64,000 bases of DNA, from assembly GCA_023397655.1 (NCBI GenBank), contig JAEWTW010000026.1:248001-312000 (forward strand), given 5' to 3'. The notes below the pieces were generated by a model. The model saw only the letters and a list, made by a program, of their open reading frames with translations, was not told the DNA's origin and did no database searches. Shown one piece after another: positions 1 through 8,201 of this stretch. Position 1 is the stretch's first letter, and every line of letters begins with the position of its first letter. Both the position numbers and the translations under genes were made by a program. The stretch comes from Bacillota bacterium. GTDB lineage: Bacteria > Bacillota > Clostridia > Christensenellales > SZUA-584.

Positions 1-68
1 TCTTTATTGCCTATATAAATGGCGTGCTTGATTTCATATCCATCCACCATGCGTTCTGAAGTATTCAT
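1..68 (-). CDS. N-terminal fragment of an unidentified protein (runs off window)
   Basis: A minus-strand ATG at 66-68 follows a GAGAGGAG ribosome site and opens a frame that reads to the window edge. About 22 residues are visible, beginning MNTSERMVDGYEIKHAIYIG. No family can be assigned from so little. It lies on the same strand as, and downstream of, the Tad-like genes, so it is probably the next gene of the same accessory region. Confidence 0.55.
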   Translation of the reverse strand, partial: MNTSERMVDGYEIKHAIYIGNK

Positions 69-127
69 TTGTTTTTCTCCTCTCTATGATTAAAGGGACA
101 TATGCCCGTCCCTTTTCCAATCCATTT

Positions 128-214
128 TCACTTCGCTCTGCGCTTTTTGATCTGAAAGTATATTAGCGCGCCCAAGATAAACAGACAAAGCACCACAGTA
201 ATAACGATCTTCAT
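128..214 (-). CDS. 28-residue single-pass membrane peptide
   Basis: This short frame encodes MKIVITVVLCLFILGALIYF followed by QIKKRRAK and a TGA stop. One hydrophobic helix fills residues 3-20 and the tail is strongly basic, so a membrane peptide with a cytoplasmic C-terminus is likely. The ribosome site AAGGAGGAAG sits 7 bases before the ATG and overlaps the stop region of the prepilin peptidase, which ends 17 bases upstream. Close spacing and the shared strand suggest co-translation with the pilus genes. Function is unknown. The good ribosome site and helix make a chance frame less likely, but there is no homology evidence. Confidence 0.5.
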   Translation of the reverse strand: MKIVITVVLCLFILGALIYFQIKKRRAK

Positions 215-230
215 TTTGTTTCTTCCTCCT

Positions 231-689
231 TCAAAATTGAAATAAGACGTACAGATACCCAAGCGCTACAGCACCGATTGCACCAAATGCCAGCACTGGG
301 GCGAGCGGAATTGCGCGCTTAAATGTGCCGGTCTTTATTTGAGATCGAACCATAAGAATGGCGAGAAATGGAGCCATTAGAACGAACGTAATTACCGTGT
401 TCAGCAGCCCCAGATAAAGCCCGATAGCCATAATGAGCTTTACGTCGCCCGCACCCATTTGACCCCTCAGCCAAGCTATAAAAAAAGGGACAGCCAAAAC
501 CATCCCCGCCGGATATGTCCACCATATGCTACCAGTCAGTGCCGTGAATACGGTGTGTGCAATTCCAAGGCACAGAAGTAGAGCAATGGTCACGTTGGAA
601 ACGATGCGTTTCTGAATATCCGTGTAGCTGCACCACAAAAGCAGGGCAATAAAAAAAGCATCCATCAGGATGCCACAGATATTATTCAT
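231..689 (-). CDS. Prepilin peptidase, A24 family (CpaA/TadV type)
   Basis: This 152-residue polytopic membrane protein is about the size of the minimal CpaA/TadV leader peptidases, which lack the N-methylation domain. The two aspartates expected of aspartic prepilin peptidases are visible: D24 in SYTDIQKRIVSN and D82 in MGAGDVKL. The family removes the short leader of type IV pilin-like proteins at the inner face of the membrane. Likely substrates are the three pseudopilin-like proteins encoded further upstream on the same strand (4434-5582). Start at 689 has a modest GAGGT site. Confidence 0.85.
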   Translation of the reverse strand: MNNICGILMDAFFIALLLWCSYTDIQKRIVSNVTIALLLCLGIAHTVFTALTGSIWWTYPAGMVLAVPFFIAWLRGQMGAGDVKLIMAIGLYLGLLNTVITFVLMAPFLAILMVRSQIKTGTFKRAIPLAPVLAFGAIGAVALGYLYVLFQF

Positions 690-728
690 ATATTTACCTC
701 AAGACAAAATGAAATAATTTATATTTGT

Positions 729-1706
729 TTAATTAATGTGTTCTAAATTCTTGCCCAATCGCTCAAAAATCCGTAAACATAAATAGGTCAAATATGAAGA
801 CGGTAATTTCTTTTGGCCAAAATCCCAATCCTTCATTTTCTGGTATGCTGATTCAGGAATAAAAAAGCCGTCTTCATCCTGCTTGCTTCTGATCAGTGTA
901 ATCATATCCAAAAAGCGCGGATCATGTTGTGAGAGTTTGTATTTACTTAGAACACCAGCCACACTCAAAATATCATACCAACATGACGGGGCTTTCAGTT
1001 TGCGAAAATCCGTACCCATATAAAACATGTAGGGATGTTGCTCAAGGCTGTATTCCCACAGAGATAAAAGTGCTTCTACGGAGGTAACAGCGGCTGAAGA
1101 TTCCCTGTATTCCGGAATATATGACAGCAGATCAGCCATGATCAGCGTCGCATAAGGACAGCAATCATCCTTTCTACCAGGGCCCCGAAACTTTCCAAGC
1201 TCCGGAGAAACGGCACATGGAAACCCATTCTCCCGAATGAGAGAAACCAGATAGTCAACACCGGGCCTGATATATTTGGGGTAATCCACGCCTGCTTTTA
1301 AGAGAGCAAGTAATAACAAAGGCGCATCGCATAGGCACCAACTGAACACATCCACACCTGCGCCGCCAAAATGCTTCGGGACATTTGTCAGTGACTGATA
1401 TACACCGTGGTCATCTTGATGTTTCAGAATCTCATCAACTGCTGCTTTGATTTCCGGAATATCCGTATCGAATCCAATGTCCAATAAAAACAGCAACTTA
1501 TGAATGGGTAGAACTGGATTCTTATGATTGGTTACCAACGTACTGTGGAAACTCGCAACATCATTAAGGCTGTCTTGAATCCGATTATCCGCCAAAGCTG
1601 ACTCCTTGAGTTCAATTATCTCATTCTTTGGCTTAAGAAGTAACTGTACGCAAATTGCGTATTTTAGCCAATTATCGCCACGGTCTAATAGTTTTTGATA
1701 TTTCAT
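729..1706 (-). CDS. Prenyltransferase/squalene-cyclase-fold (alpha/alpha toroid) protein, function unknown
   Basis: This is a 325-residue soluble protein with an AAGGGAGGAC ribosome site. The spacing of short helical repeats (for example VDEILKHQDDHGVYQS, VDYLVSLIRENGFPCA and ITLIRSKQDEDGFFIP) resembles the QW-like repeats of the terpenoid cyclase/prenyltransferase alpha/alpha toroid. I see no DxDD or DCTAE-type catalytic signature, so enzyme activity cannot be claimed. It lies between the thioester surface protein and the prepilin peptidase on the same strand, probably in the same transcript, though the hairpin at 1809-1839 may separate it. The fold call is moderate and the role is unknown. 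Confidence 0.5.
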   Translation of the reverse strand: MKYQKLLDRGDNWLKYAICVQLLLKPKNEIIELKESALADNRIQDSLNDVASFHSTLVTNHKNPVLPIHKLLFLLDIGFDTDIPEIKAAVDEILKHQDDHGVYQSLTNVPKHFGGAGVDVFSWCLCDAPLLLLALLKAGVDYPKYIRPGVDYLVSLIRENGFPCAVSPELGKFRGPGRKDDCCPYATLIMADLLSYIPEYRESSAAVTSVEALLSLWEYSLEQHPYMFYMGTDFRKLKAPSCWYDILSVAGVLSKYKLSQHDPRFLDMITLIRSKQDEDGFFIPESAYQKMKDWDFGQKKLPSSYLTYLCLRIFERLGKNLEHIN

Positions 1707-1808
1707 AAGCTTCGTCCTCCCTTGTAGAAAGTGATTGCTATAAAGTCAGACCATCAATATGCTACCAGATTAGTATTTGCCAAAATAACATTACACACCA
1801 AATTATAA

Positions 1809-1839
1809 CATGCCCTACAGCCCTATGCCATAGGGCATG
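1809..1839 (-). terminator. Hairpin with two competing stems after the surface-protein gene
   Basis: CATGCCCTA (1809-1817) pairs perfectly with TAGGGCATG (1831-1839). Inside it GCCCTAT (820-826 of this kilobase) pairs with ATAGGGC (830-836). The two stems share bases and exclude each other. On the minus strand the structure is followed by TTATAATTT. It could act as a terminator after the surface-protein gene, or as an attenuator before the alpha/alpha-toroid gene. Confidence 0.45.
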
Positions 1840-1846
1840 CAGAGAA

Positions 1847-4417
1847 CTATCTTTTGATCGTCGTGATCCGGTCATACATGTCTCCCTCAATGGTTAGGAT
1901 ATCGGTTTTGTGTTCATATACCTGACCTACCGGCGACCACGCATAAAACGCCTGTACCCATGCGATATAACTTCCATCGGAGTACCACAGCGGCGTATAA
2001 TGCAACCGGCTTTCTGTCGTTGAATATAGATTGATGGCAAGCTGCCATGTCATCGTCATGTCTCCGGCTTCACCTGTTTTGATCTCCAAGTTGTCCCGAA
2101 CATTCTGCCAGCCAGCGATTTGCCCATATGCGCTCTCGGGATATCGTACCCAAACCATCTGCACCCCAACAAGCTTTTCGGGATGATCATAGTTGGTGGT
2201 TAATGTGGTCGTGCACTGAACGTCGAATCCAAAACCCGACTCCATCTGACGCGGCTTATCGGCATAAGCGATGCGACTGTCCGGCGCAATGGAAAACGTG
2301 GTGGTCAGACGGGCGTAGAATGTCTTTGTACTGTAGCTGCCGTTTTCCAGTCGAACCTCCTGCCATGTATGGTAAGAGGATGAGGAAGCAGTCGGCAGGT
2401 TGGTCAGCCCATACGCTTCATATCGCTGCTCCATTTCGCTGCTATCGGGATCGGCCACAATACTGGTTGGGACAGCTAGCACCTGAATGTTCTTTGTCAG
2501 TGTGTTGTTACCTTCATCTGTCTCGCTCAAAGTGCCATCAGCGTCTGCAATGAGTTTCACGGCGTAGCTTCCGGCTTTGGGAACAGTGATTCTGAACACC
2601 GCAAGGTTGCTGCCGTTTCCGGCAATAGGGACGCTCTCCGTATAAGACGCGCCGCCAATCGACAGCCTGATGGCGACGGACGGCACAGGCTGCGCCGTCC
2701 GGTTTCGCACTGTTGCCGATACCGTGACCTCCATGCCAGCGTACCAGTCGGTAATCGAGGAATCCACGATCTCTATATCCGGTCTAAGCGCGTTAACTGA
2801 TATCGTCACCGTTTTGCTATTATTGCTCTCGTTACTTTCCGCAACCAGATTATTTGGATCGACCAAGGCAGTCATAGTAATGCTCTGCGCGCTTAATGAT
2901 GTGGGCGCTGTGCAGGTAAACGTGACTGTCTGGCTTGCTCCGGCACTCAATGCGGATACATTGGCTGAAAAGGTTCCAATGCCTGATACGGTCAGCCGAA
3001 CCGTCGTGGCGGATGCCGCACCAACGCCAATGTTTCTCACTGTGCCAGTCATAGTCATCGTATCACCGGCTTCGTACATAGTCTTGTTTCCGGTAAGTGC
3101 CGTCACCGTCAGGTCAGGCAAAGGCGGCACATAGGCCAGCACCTTGAAGGATGCCGCGCGGCTATTGTTGCCTTCGTTGCTCTCGGCTATTGCGCCGGTC
3201 GAATCCGCTGCAGCCGTTATGCTTATGGTCTTATCCGATGTGTACCGTCCAGCTGTGTAAGCAAAAGTGACACTCGTACTGCCTCCTGCCGCCAGTGAAG
3301 AGATATATTTCGTCTGTGTCGTCAGGTCGGCGGAAGTCAGAGCAACATAAAAACCGCTTGCGGAGCGAAGCCCCTGATTCATAATCGTTGCCGTGAACGT
3401 CACCGTTTCATCGGCATTGTAGACGGCTTTATTGGTGCTCAACGATGTAACTGTCAGATCAGCGTAGATCTGCGGTGTGCCAAAAGCCACTGAGGCTGTC
3501 TTTGCCTCGTTGTATTCGGCTGACTTGGCAACAATCACGCGCTGCAGACTGCTGGAGTTCGGCGCATAGGCGAATATGTTGCTTCGCAGGCAGTTATCGC
3601 GTCCAGTCGCGGATATGCTGAATGACCGATTGGCATTGGCTTCGTTTAGCGGTATCCATATGGTCAGCGTATCGCCTGACTGCCCCGTATAGCCGGACAC
3701 GCCGGAGCCTGCTGGAAGGCCGGAAGTATTCAGAGTGTACCCACCGTTCATATTGGCCAGCCACACTGACGCAGTGCCGACGAAATAGCTGCCGCTGATG
3801 GACATGGATGGCGCGGAAAGTGCAATGTCATGAGCCATCAGTCCCTGCGCGCGCGCCATGATGAGCAGCTCTATCGAAAACTGAAGCACACTTATGTATC
3901 CCGATCTTGCTCTGATCTTGCTGGCAATCTGTCCGCCGGCCGCATAGCTGCGGAGCTGCGCGTCGGAATAAGCGCCGAGATTGGTGAAGTTATATTGCCC
4001 GCTTTCACCGTTTTCCGATAGCCAAAACCGTATGGCGTTGGCGGTGGCATATCGTGCTGCCGCCCCTGACAAACCACCCGTCGCATATGGGTAGCCGTTT
4101 TCAAGGATGATGCGCAAACCAGTTTGCACGCGCGCCGAATAGCTATCCAGAATATCGGAGTCGTTGTAGGCGGCATTGCTCGGGCTGCTCTTGCTGTGTT
4201 GAAGACAGTAGGCCACCTGTTCAGGTGCGCTTCCGGAAACATAATGTTCGGGTGTGTCGAGGCTTTTCCAACCGCTACCGCCGTTGTAGTCGAACATATC
4301 AGTCACGCTACGCGAGCTGACATTCACGGCCAGCGCCGTAGTCATAAACAGCAGGGATGTCATCAGTACGACCAACGCAGCGGATATGATAATAGCAACC
4401 CTTCTTTTCTTTTTCAC
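1847..4417 (-). CDS. Secreted thioester-domain/CARDB-repeat surface protein
   Basis: This is an 856-residue protein with a GTG start five bases after AAAAGGAGG. A signal peptide occupies residues 1-30. Residues about 55-180 resemble the TQXA-type thioester adhesin domain, with Cys71 in VAYCLQ. The second half of the motif reads YATANAIRFW, so the Gln expected at position 126 is Ala. Three CARDB-like Ig modules follow (about 319-428, 434-543 and 546-648), each ending in an ESNEGNN-type turn, then a 200-residue aromatic-rich C-terminal domain I do not recognise. There is no LPXTG motif or C-terminal helix, so anchoring may depend on the pilus. The pseudopilin stop is 16 bases upstream. The most plausible role is a surface or pilus-tip adhesin. 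Confidence 0.75.
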   Translation of the reverse strand: MKKKRRVAIIISAALVVLMTSLLFMTTALAVNVSSRSVTDMFDYNGGSGWKSLDTPEHYVSGSAPEQVAYCLQHSKSSPSNAAYNDSDILDSYSARVQTGLRIILENGYPYATGGLSGAAARYATANAIRFWLSENGESGQYNFTNLGAYSDAQLRSYAAGGQIASKIRARSGYISVLQFSIELLIMARAQGLMAHDIALSAPSMSISGSYFVGTASVWLANMNGGYTLNTSGLPAGSGVSGYTGQSGDTLTIWIPLNEANANRSFSISATGRDNCLRSNIFAYAPNSSSLQRVIVAKSAEYNEAKTASVAFGTPQIYADLTVTSLSTNKAVYNADETVTFTATIMNQGLRSASGFYVALTSADLTTQTKYISSLAAGGSTSVTFAYTAGRYTSDKTISITAAADSTGAIAESNEGNNSRAASFKVLAYVPPLPDLTVTALTGNKTMYEAGDTMTMTGTVRNIGVGAASATTVRLTVSGIGTFSANVSALSAGASQTVTFTCTAPTSLSAQSITMTALVDPNNLVAESNESNNSKTVTISVNALRPDIEIVDSSITDWYAGMEVTVSATVRNRTAQPVPSVAIRLSIGGASYTESVPIAGNGSNLAVFRITVPKAGSYAVKLIADADGTLSETDEGNNTLTKNIQVLAVPTSIVADPDSSEMEQRYEAYGLTNLPTASSSSYHTWQEVRLENGSYSTKTFYARLTTTFSIAPDSRIAYADKPRQMESGFGFDVQCTTTLTTNYDHPEKLVGVQMVWVRYPESAYGQIAGWQNVRDNLEIKTGEAGDMTMTWQLAINLYSTTESRLHYTPLWYSDGSYIAWVQAFYAWSPVGQVYEHKTDILTIEGDMYDRITTIKR

Positions 4418-4433
4418 GTGAACCTCCTTTTAA

Positions 4434-4898
4434 TCACTCGATATACAATACCGATGACCGTACATTTATAGGGATACTGACTTTACCGATATCGCCGATC
4501 TCCCATGGCAGGGGAATCACCATCGATGCGCTGATGCTCACCGTCTTACGATCAACAACGACGGACATATTCTTAAGACTGTAAACGGATTTTTCGCCCT
4601 CATATCGGTTCCAGCATCCATCCTCCTGCTTCCAGCCCGTTTCGGTTAAGCTCGCATAGAATGATTCCTCAGCGGATTCAGTCGGCATATCCAGTATCAG
4701 ATCACGCACATTGGCGTTGAGCATGTTCTTATCCACGGTGACGGTCGCCGCACGCTGCACCTCGGTTTCGCAGGTCTGATATTTGGCATACACGGTCACG
4801 CCCGCATAGGCCACGGCAAACAACGTTATAAGAATGAGGATGAGAAAAATCATCCATATCAACGCGCTGCCGGATTCGTCTTTCCAGAAACGTTTCAT
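4434..4898 (-). CDS. TadE-like pseudopilin
   Basis: This 154-residue protein has a short basic leader (MKRFWKDESG) followed directly by a 25-residue hydrophobic helix and a soluble domain, as in TadE/TadF pseudopilins processed by a prepilin peptidase. The ATG at 4898 overlaps the stop of the preceding gene as ATGA, which decides this start over a TTG two codons earlier. GGAGG lies 10 bases upstream. It is probably part of the Tad-like pilus with its neighbours. The exact family is uncertain because TadE proteins diverge quickly. Confidence 0.65.
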   Translation of the reverse strand: MKRFWKDESGSALIWMIFLILILITLFAVAYAGVTVYAKYQTCETEVQRAATVTVDKNMLNANVRDLILDMPTESAEESFYASLTETGWKQEDGCWNRYEGEKSVYSLKNMSVVVDRKTVSISASMVIPLPWEIGDIGKVSIPINVRSSVLYIE

Positions 4899-5320
4899 TT
4901 CCAATACACCTCCGATATGCCGCGTGCGGTGGCCGTAATCTGTACATTGATGACAACAGGCTCGCCCAGCGCCGGACGTAGAATAACAATTGGAACGGTC
5001 TTAGTCATTGTGACGGTGAACGGCGTTTTAAGTTGGATGGTCTTTTCAGCAGCGTCCTGCCATACCACTTCAACATCCACGTTGTCCGGCGCAAGGAAGG
5101 CACCGTCTGTTGTCACGGATTCAAGCGTCTCATCGTCCGCTTTGCCGTAAAGCTCGATGGTTCGGGCTGTATATTGAGCCGTCTGATTCAGCGACTGCTG
5201 AGCCGTGAATATGGGGTAAAGCGCCAGCAATGACGCCATGAATACAAAAATGATCAACATAGTGATGGCGACGTCGATATAGCCTTCTGCTGTTTGATCG
5301 CGTATGAATTTGCGTTTCAT
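4895..5320 (-). CDS. DUF4320-type pseudopilin-like protein
   Basis: This is a 141-residue protein. The start at 5320 is chosen because AAAGGAGGAG lies just before it and the leader MKRKFIRDQTAEG has the prepilin form. The predicted cleavage TAEG/YIDVA is followed by a hydrophobic helix of about 25 residues, then a beta-rich extracytoplasmic domain. It matches my recollection of the DUF4320 family found next to Tad genes in clostridial conjugative elements. Its stop overlaps the next start (ATGA), so the two proteins are probably made together. Confidence 0.7.
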   Translation of the reverse strand: MKRKFIRDQTAEGYIDVAITMLIIFVFMASLLALYPIFTAQQSLNQTAQYTARTIELYGKADDETLESVTTDGAFLAPDNVDVEVVWQDAAEKTIQLKTPFTVTMTKTVPIVILRPALGEPVVINVQITATARGISEVYWK

Positions 5321-5378
5321 ATTCTCCTCCTTTTGTTTTGGCAGGGCTGCCTTTCGGCAGCCCACACCACATTGTCGC

Positions 5379-5582
5379 TTACGGCAGTACGTTCACCCCG
5401 GTCAGCTCGCCGCTGATCTTGTCGATCAGATTCTGGAACAGATCGGGCATGGCCGCATTCAGGATGAGCAGAATCGCTGCACCGATGACCACAACGATCA
5501 GGATTTTCATGGCGACATCCAGAAAGCCCTCAGCCTTCTTCTCGGAGATAAAACGTTTGACAGTGTTCTTGATTTTCAGCAT
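5379..5582 (-). CDS. DUF6133-type small pilin-like protein
   Basis: This 67-residue protein starts MLKIKNTVKRFISEKKAEG, followed by FLDVA and a long hydrophobic helix, then a short tail. The site KAEG/FLDVA matches that of the neighbouring DUF4320-type protein almost residue for residue, pointing to one peptidase for both. Small size, strong expression signals and position suggest the main pilin (Flp-like) of this Tad system. The assignment to DUF6133 rests on recollection of the family. Confidence 0.65.
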   Translation of the reverse strand: MLKIKNTVKRFISEKKAEGFLDVAMKILIVVVIGAAILLILNAAMPDLFQNLIDKISGELTGVNVLP

Positions 5583-5630
5583 ACAGTGTACTTCCTTTCA
5601 ATTTTTGTTTAGTTAGATTTAGGTGTTTAT

Positions 5631-5650
5631 TAAAAACCCGCTTTTTGCGG
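5631..5650 (-). terminator. Probable weak intrinsic terminator
   Basis: On the minus strand CCGC-AAAAA-GCGG is followed by GTTTTTAAT. It lies between the recombinase/TadC fusion gene and the small pilin gene. The stem is only four pairs, so readthrough is likely. It would lower, rather than stop, transcription from the fusion gene into the pilin genes. Confidence 0.35.
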
Positions 5651-5706
5651 ACAACAAAAACAGCAGCCCTCCTTTCCGCGCTGCCGCTAAAAGCGAATCT
5701 TATGAC

Positions 5707-6390
5707 TTAAAACCCAACGCCCTGCAGGTTGTTGATAATGAGAATCACAAGAGGAACCATGAAGAGGAATATGAGCAGCATCGTCAATATGAAAGATGCC
5801 GCCTTGATGCGACCGGGACGCTTCTCCATCAGCCGTCGAAGCGTTTCCCGCTCTTTTGTGCGCATGTCCTGCTCCAATACCAGAAGGCTGGTTTGCTGGT
5901 CAACGCCCTGATGGACACCACAAAGCACCGCGCATAGCGCTGAAAAAGACGGAAGACCCAGCCGTGCGTCCATACTGCGTAGCGCCGTTTCGTGATTGCC
6001 GGTCTTCATATCGAGTATTAGCCGATCAAGCTCCGTTCCCAGCGCCTTGCCTGCCACTTTCCTGTACTTTTCGAAGAACGATATCAGGTCGCGACTGTCC
6101 TGCAGCGAATAGATGAGCGTTTCCGTCAGTCGGGGCAGTTCAGCTTCGATCTCGCGGTTCTGCACTTCTACCTTTTTTCGTATTGTTTGGGTTGTCTGAA
6201 AATAGGACAGCACTGATATAACTGCGGTCAGCAGCGCCAGCAACGGAATCCCAAGTGGAATGAACAATTCCCCGATCAGCGCCAGCAATAATGATCTCGC
6301 CTTTGCTTGTGAGACGAACTCTTCCGGCGGCTGTGTAATACGCAACCGGGCAAAATCCGCTTCCAACCGCTTCTTTCTGTAATCGCTCAT
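5707..6390 (-). pseudogene. 3' remnant of tadC-like gene (T2SS F domain)
   Basis: This is the part of the fusion gene that belongs to the pilus locus: 228 codons from the ATG at 6390 (MSDYRKKRLEADF) to the stop. It keeps the GspF/TadC cytoplasmic helical domain and the last membrane segments. Whole TadC proteins are usually near 290-320 residues, so roughly the first 70-90 are missing. tadA and tadB, normally upstream, are also absent from the window. Internal initiation at 6390 could still make a partial platform protein, but no strong ribosome site is seen. Confidence 0.7.
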
Positions 6391-7809
6391 GGGGAACAGA
6401 GACACGGTTTTGGCACCATCTTTGTAGTTATACATCAGCACCAGCTTATCATCATATACGTACACGGAATTCACAAACGCGTCGATCACGCTGCGCTGGT
6501 ACTTTATATCGTCGATATCCCCGTCTTTGAACCGGCTTATCCAGAATACAATCTGCTCCTTGGTCAGTACAGGCTTTTGCATCTTCTCCTGCGCAATCGA
6601 AATTTCCAACTCTTCCTTACGGACTTCCAGATTATCCAGCCGCTGTTTTGTAGAGGCATTGATGATGCCCTGCTGGATAGCGTCCAACATGTTCTCTATG
6701 CCCTTCTCTGCTTCCTTTAGCTGTTTCTGTAGCAAAGGAAGCGTCGTGTTCTCTTTCTTTTGATATTCCACAACGGCGTCAGCTATTCGGTCAATCATAT
6801 CATCCTGAAAAACAAGCCGCTTGGTTTCAGATACGACGAACCTTTCAATGAAGTCCTTCTGTATGGCCTTCTTATCGCAGGTTCTGCCCCGTTTAGCATG
6901 AGCGCACTTGTAGTAGTTATAGATACGCCCTGTCTTGCTTGTCCCGCTCTCACCCACCATATACGCCCCACATTTTCCGCAGAAAAGTTTGGTGGTCAGC
7001 AAATACTCTACAGGCGCTTTCTGTTTTGCTGGCGCTTTTTTGTTCTTTTCCATTCGATCCTGTACCAACATAAACAACTCCTTTGAAATGATGGACGGTA
7101 TCGTATCCGGATGAACGATATCCTTGTATCGGTACTCGCCGATGTACTTCCTGTTTTTCAGCATGGTGTGGAGACTGTTCTTGTTGAAGGGTTTCCCACG
7201 GCTGGATACCAACCCGCGCTCCCGCAATGAAGAAGTGATCTGTGCAATCGTCTCACCGTCCGCATAACGAGTGAACACTTCCTGCACAATAGGGGCGGTC
7301 AGCGCGTCGATATGGTAATGCTGCTCGTTGTCGGTTTTGTATCCCAGCGGCAGACCGCCGCCGTTATACCGGCCTTTCAGCGCGTTCTCAGTCAGTCCCC
7401 GCAGTATCTTCTCGGACAGCTCGGCGGAGTAGTATTCTGCATACCCCTCCAGCATGGCCTCCAATATAATACCCTCTGGCCCGTCTGAAATATTCTCCTT
7501 AGCGGATATGACCTTGACGCCATTCTTTTTCAGTATGAACTTGTTCATGGCGGAATCAGTGCGGCTGCGGGCAAAGCGATCCAGCTTCCACACCAGTATC
7601 ACTTCAAACATCCGTTTGGCGCTGTCCTTTATCATGCGCTGGAATTCCGGTCTGTCGTCTGTTTTAGCGGAATACGCGCGGTCGATGTATGTGCCAATCA
7701 CTGTCAAACCATAGCGGTCAGCGTATTCCTGACATTCCCGAAGCTGGCCTTCTATGGACTCTTCCCGTTGGTTATCACTGGAATAACGGGCATATATGAC
7801 AGCATTCAT
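5707..7809 (-). CDS. Large serine recombinase fused in frame to the C-terminal part of a TadC-like pilus protein
   Basis: This 700-residue frame joins two unrelated proteins. Residues 1 to about 472 form a complete large serine recombinase: a resolvase domain with catalytic serine in YARYSSDNQ and the DRFARSR arginines, a Recombinase domain, a zinc ribbon (FCGKCG, later CAHAKRGRTC) and a coiled coil. It should cut and join DNA at the element's att sites. From about residue 473 the protein is a T2SSF/TadC domain with two membrane segments (near 505-535 and 670-692), the ending expected of a Tad platform protein, but without its front third. An ATG at 6390 sits at the junction. The gene overlaps the XRE gene by ATGA. 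Insertion of the element into tadC, with the recombinase reading through its attachment site, explains the structure. Confidence 0.85.
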   Translation of the reverse strand: MNAVIYARYSSDNQREESIEGQLRECQEYADRYGLTVIGTYIDRAYSAKTDDRPEFQRMIKDSAKRMFEVILVWKLDRFARSRTDSAMNKFILKKNGVKVISAKENISDGPEGIILEAMLEGYAEYYSAELSEKILRGLTENALKGRYNGGGLPLGYKTDNEQHYHIDALTAPIVQEVFTRYADGETIAQITSSLRERGLVSSRGKPFNKNSLHTMLKNRKYIGEYRYKDIVHPDTIPSIISKELFMLVQDRMEKNKKAPAKQKAPVEYLLTTKLFCGKCGAYMVGESGTSKTGRIYNYYKCAHAKRGRTCDKKAIQKDFIERFVVSETKRLVFQDDMIDRIADAVVEYQKKENTTLPLLQKQLKEAEKGIENMLDAIQQGIINASTKQRLDNLEVRKEELEISIAQEKMQKPVLTKEQIVFWISRFKDGDIDDIKYQRSVIDAFVNSVYVYDDKLVLMYNYKDGAKTVSLFPMSDYRKKRLEADFARLRITQPPEEFVSQAKARSLLLALIGELFIPLGIPLLALLTAVISVLSYFQTTQTIRKKVEVQNREIEAELPRLTETLIYSLQDSRDLISFFEKYRKVAGKALGTELDRLILDMKTGNHETALRSMDARLGLPSFSALCAVLCGVHQGVDQQTSLLVLEQDMRTKERETLRRLMEKRPGRIKAASFILTMLLIFLFMVPLVILIINNLQGVGF

Positions 7810-8171
7810 GCGTCGTCTCCCTTCGCCATTTTCAATATCATCTCCTTAAGCCGCTCATTTATGGGCGAGCCCGGTTCGAAGCAGGCTTCTACAAACGCGT
7901 TCCAGTCCTGCTTGTTGGCCATCATCTCTTTTACTTTTTCCGGCTGGTATTCGTAGACCCTGCCCTGCGGTTTGTCGGTGCGTCCAAAGATGTAATCCAT
8001 TGACACGTCGAAATGATCCGCATACCATAAAAGCACCTTATATGGCGCTTCGGCTTGCTCATTCTCATATCGATTGATGCTGGACTGGGTTAAACCGAGC
8101 ATTTCTGCGATCTTATTCTGGGAAAAGCCACTGCTCTCGCGCAAGAATTTCAATCTGCTGGCAACTGTCAT
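7806..8171 (-). CDS. XRE-family repressor-like regulator
   Basis: This 121-residue protein has a typical Cro/CI helix-turn-helix at residues 4-60 (LKFLRESSGFSQNKIAEMLG, then SSINRYENEQ). The C-terminal 50 residues are charged and unassigned. It overlaps the recombinase start by four bases, so the two are one transcription unit. Its promoter (8202-8230) carries an inverted repeat inside the spacer, and autoregulation together with the recombinase is a reasonable inference. Confidence 0.85.
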   Translation of the reverse strand: MTVASRLKFLRESSGFSQNKIAEMLGLTQSSINRYENEQAEAPYKVLLWYADHFDVSMDYIFGRTDKPQGRVYEYQPEKVKEMMANKQDWNAFVEACFEPGSPINERLKEMILKMAKGDDA

Positions 8172-8201
8172 CTTTATTCACCCCTAAAATGCTTATGATT
8201 T

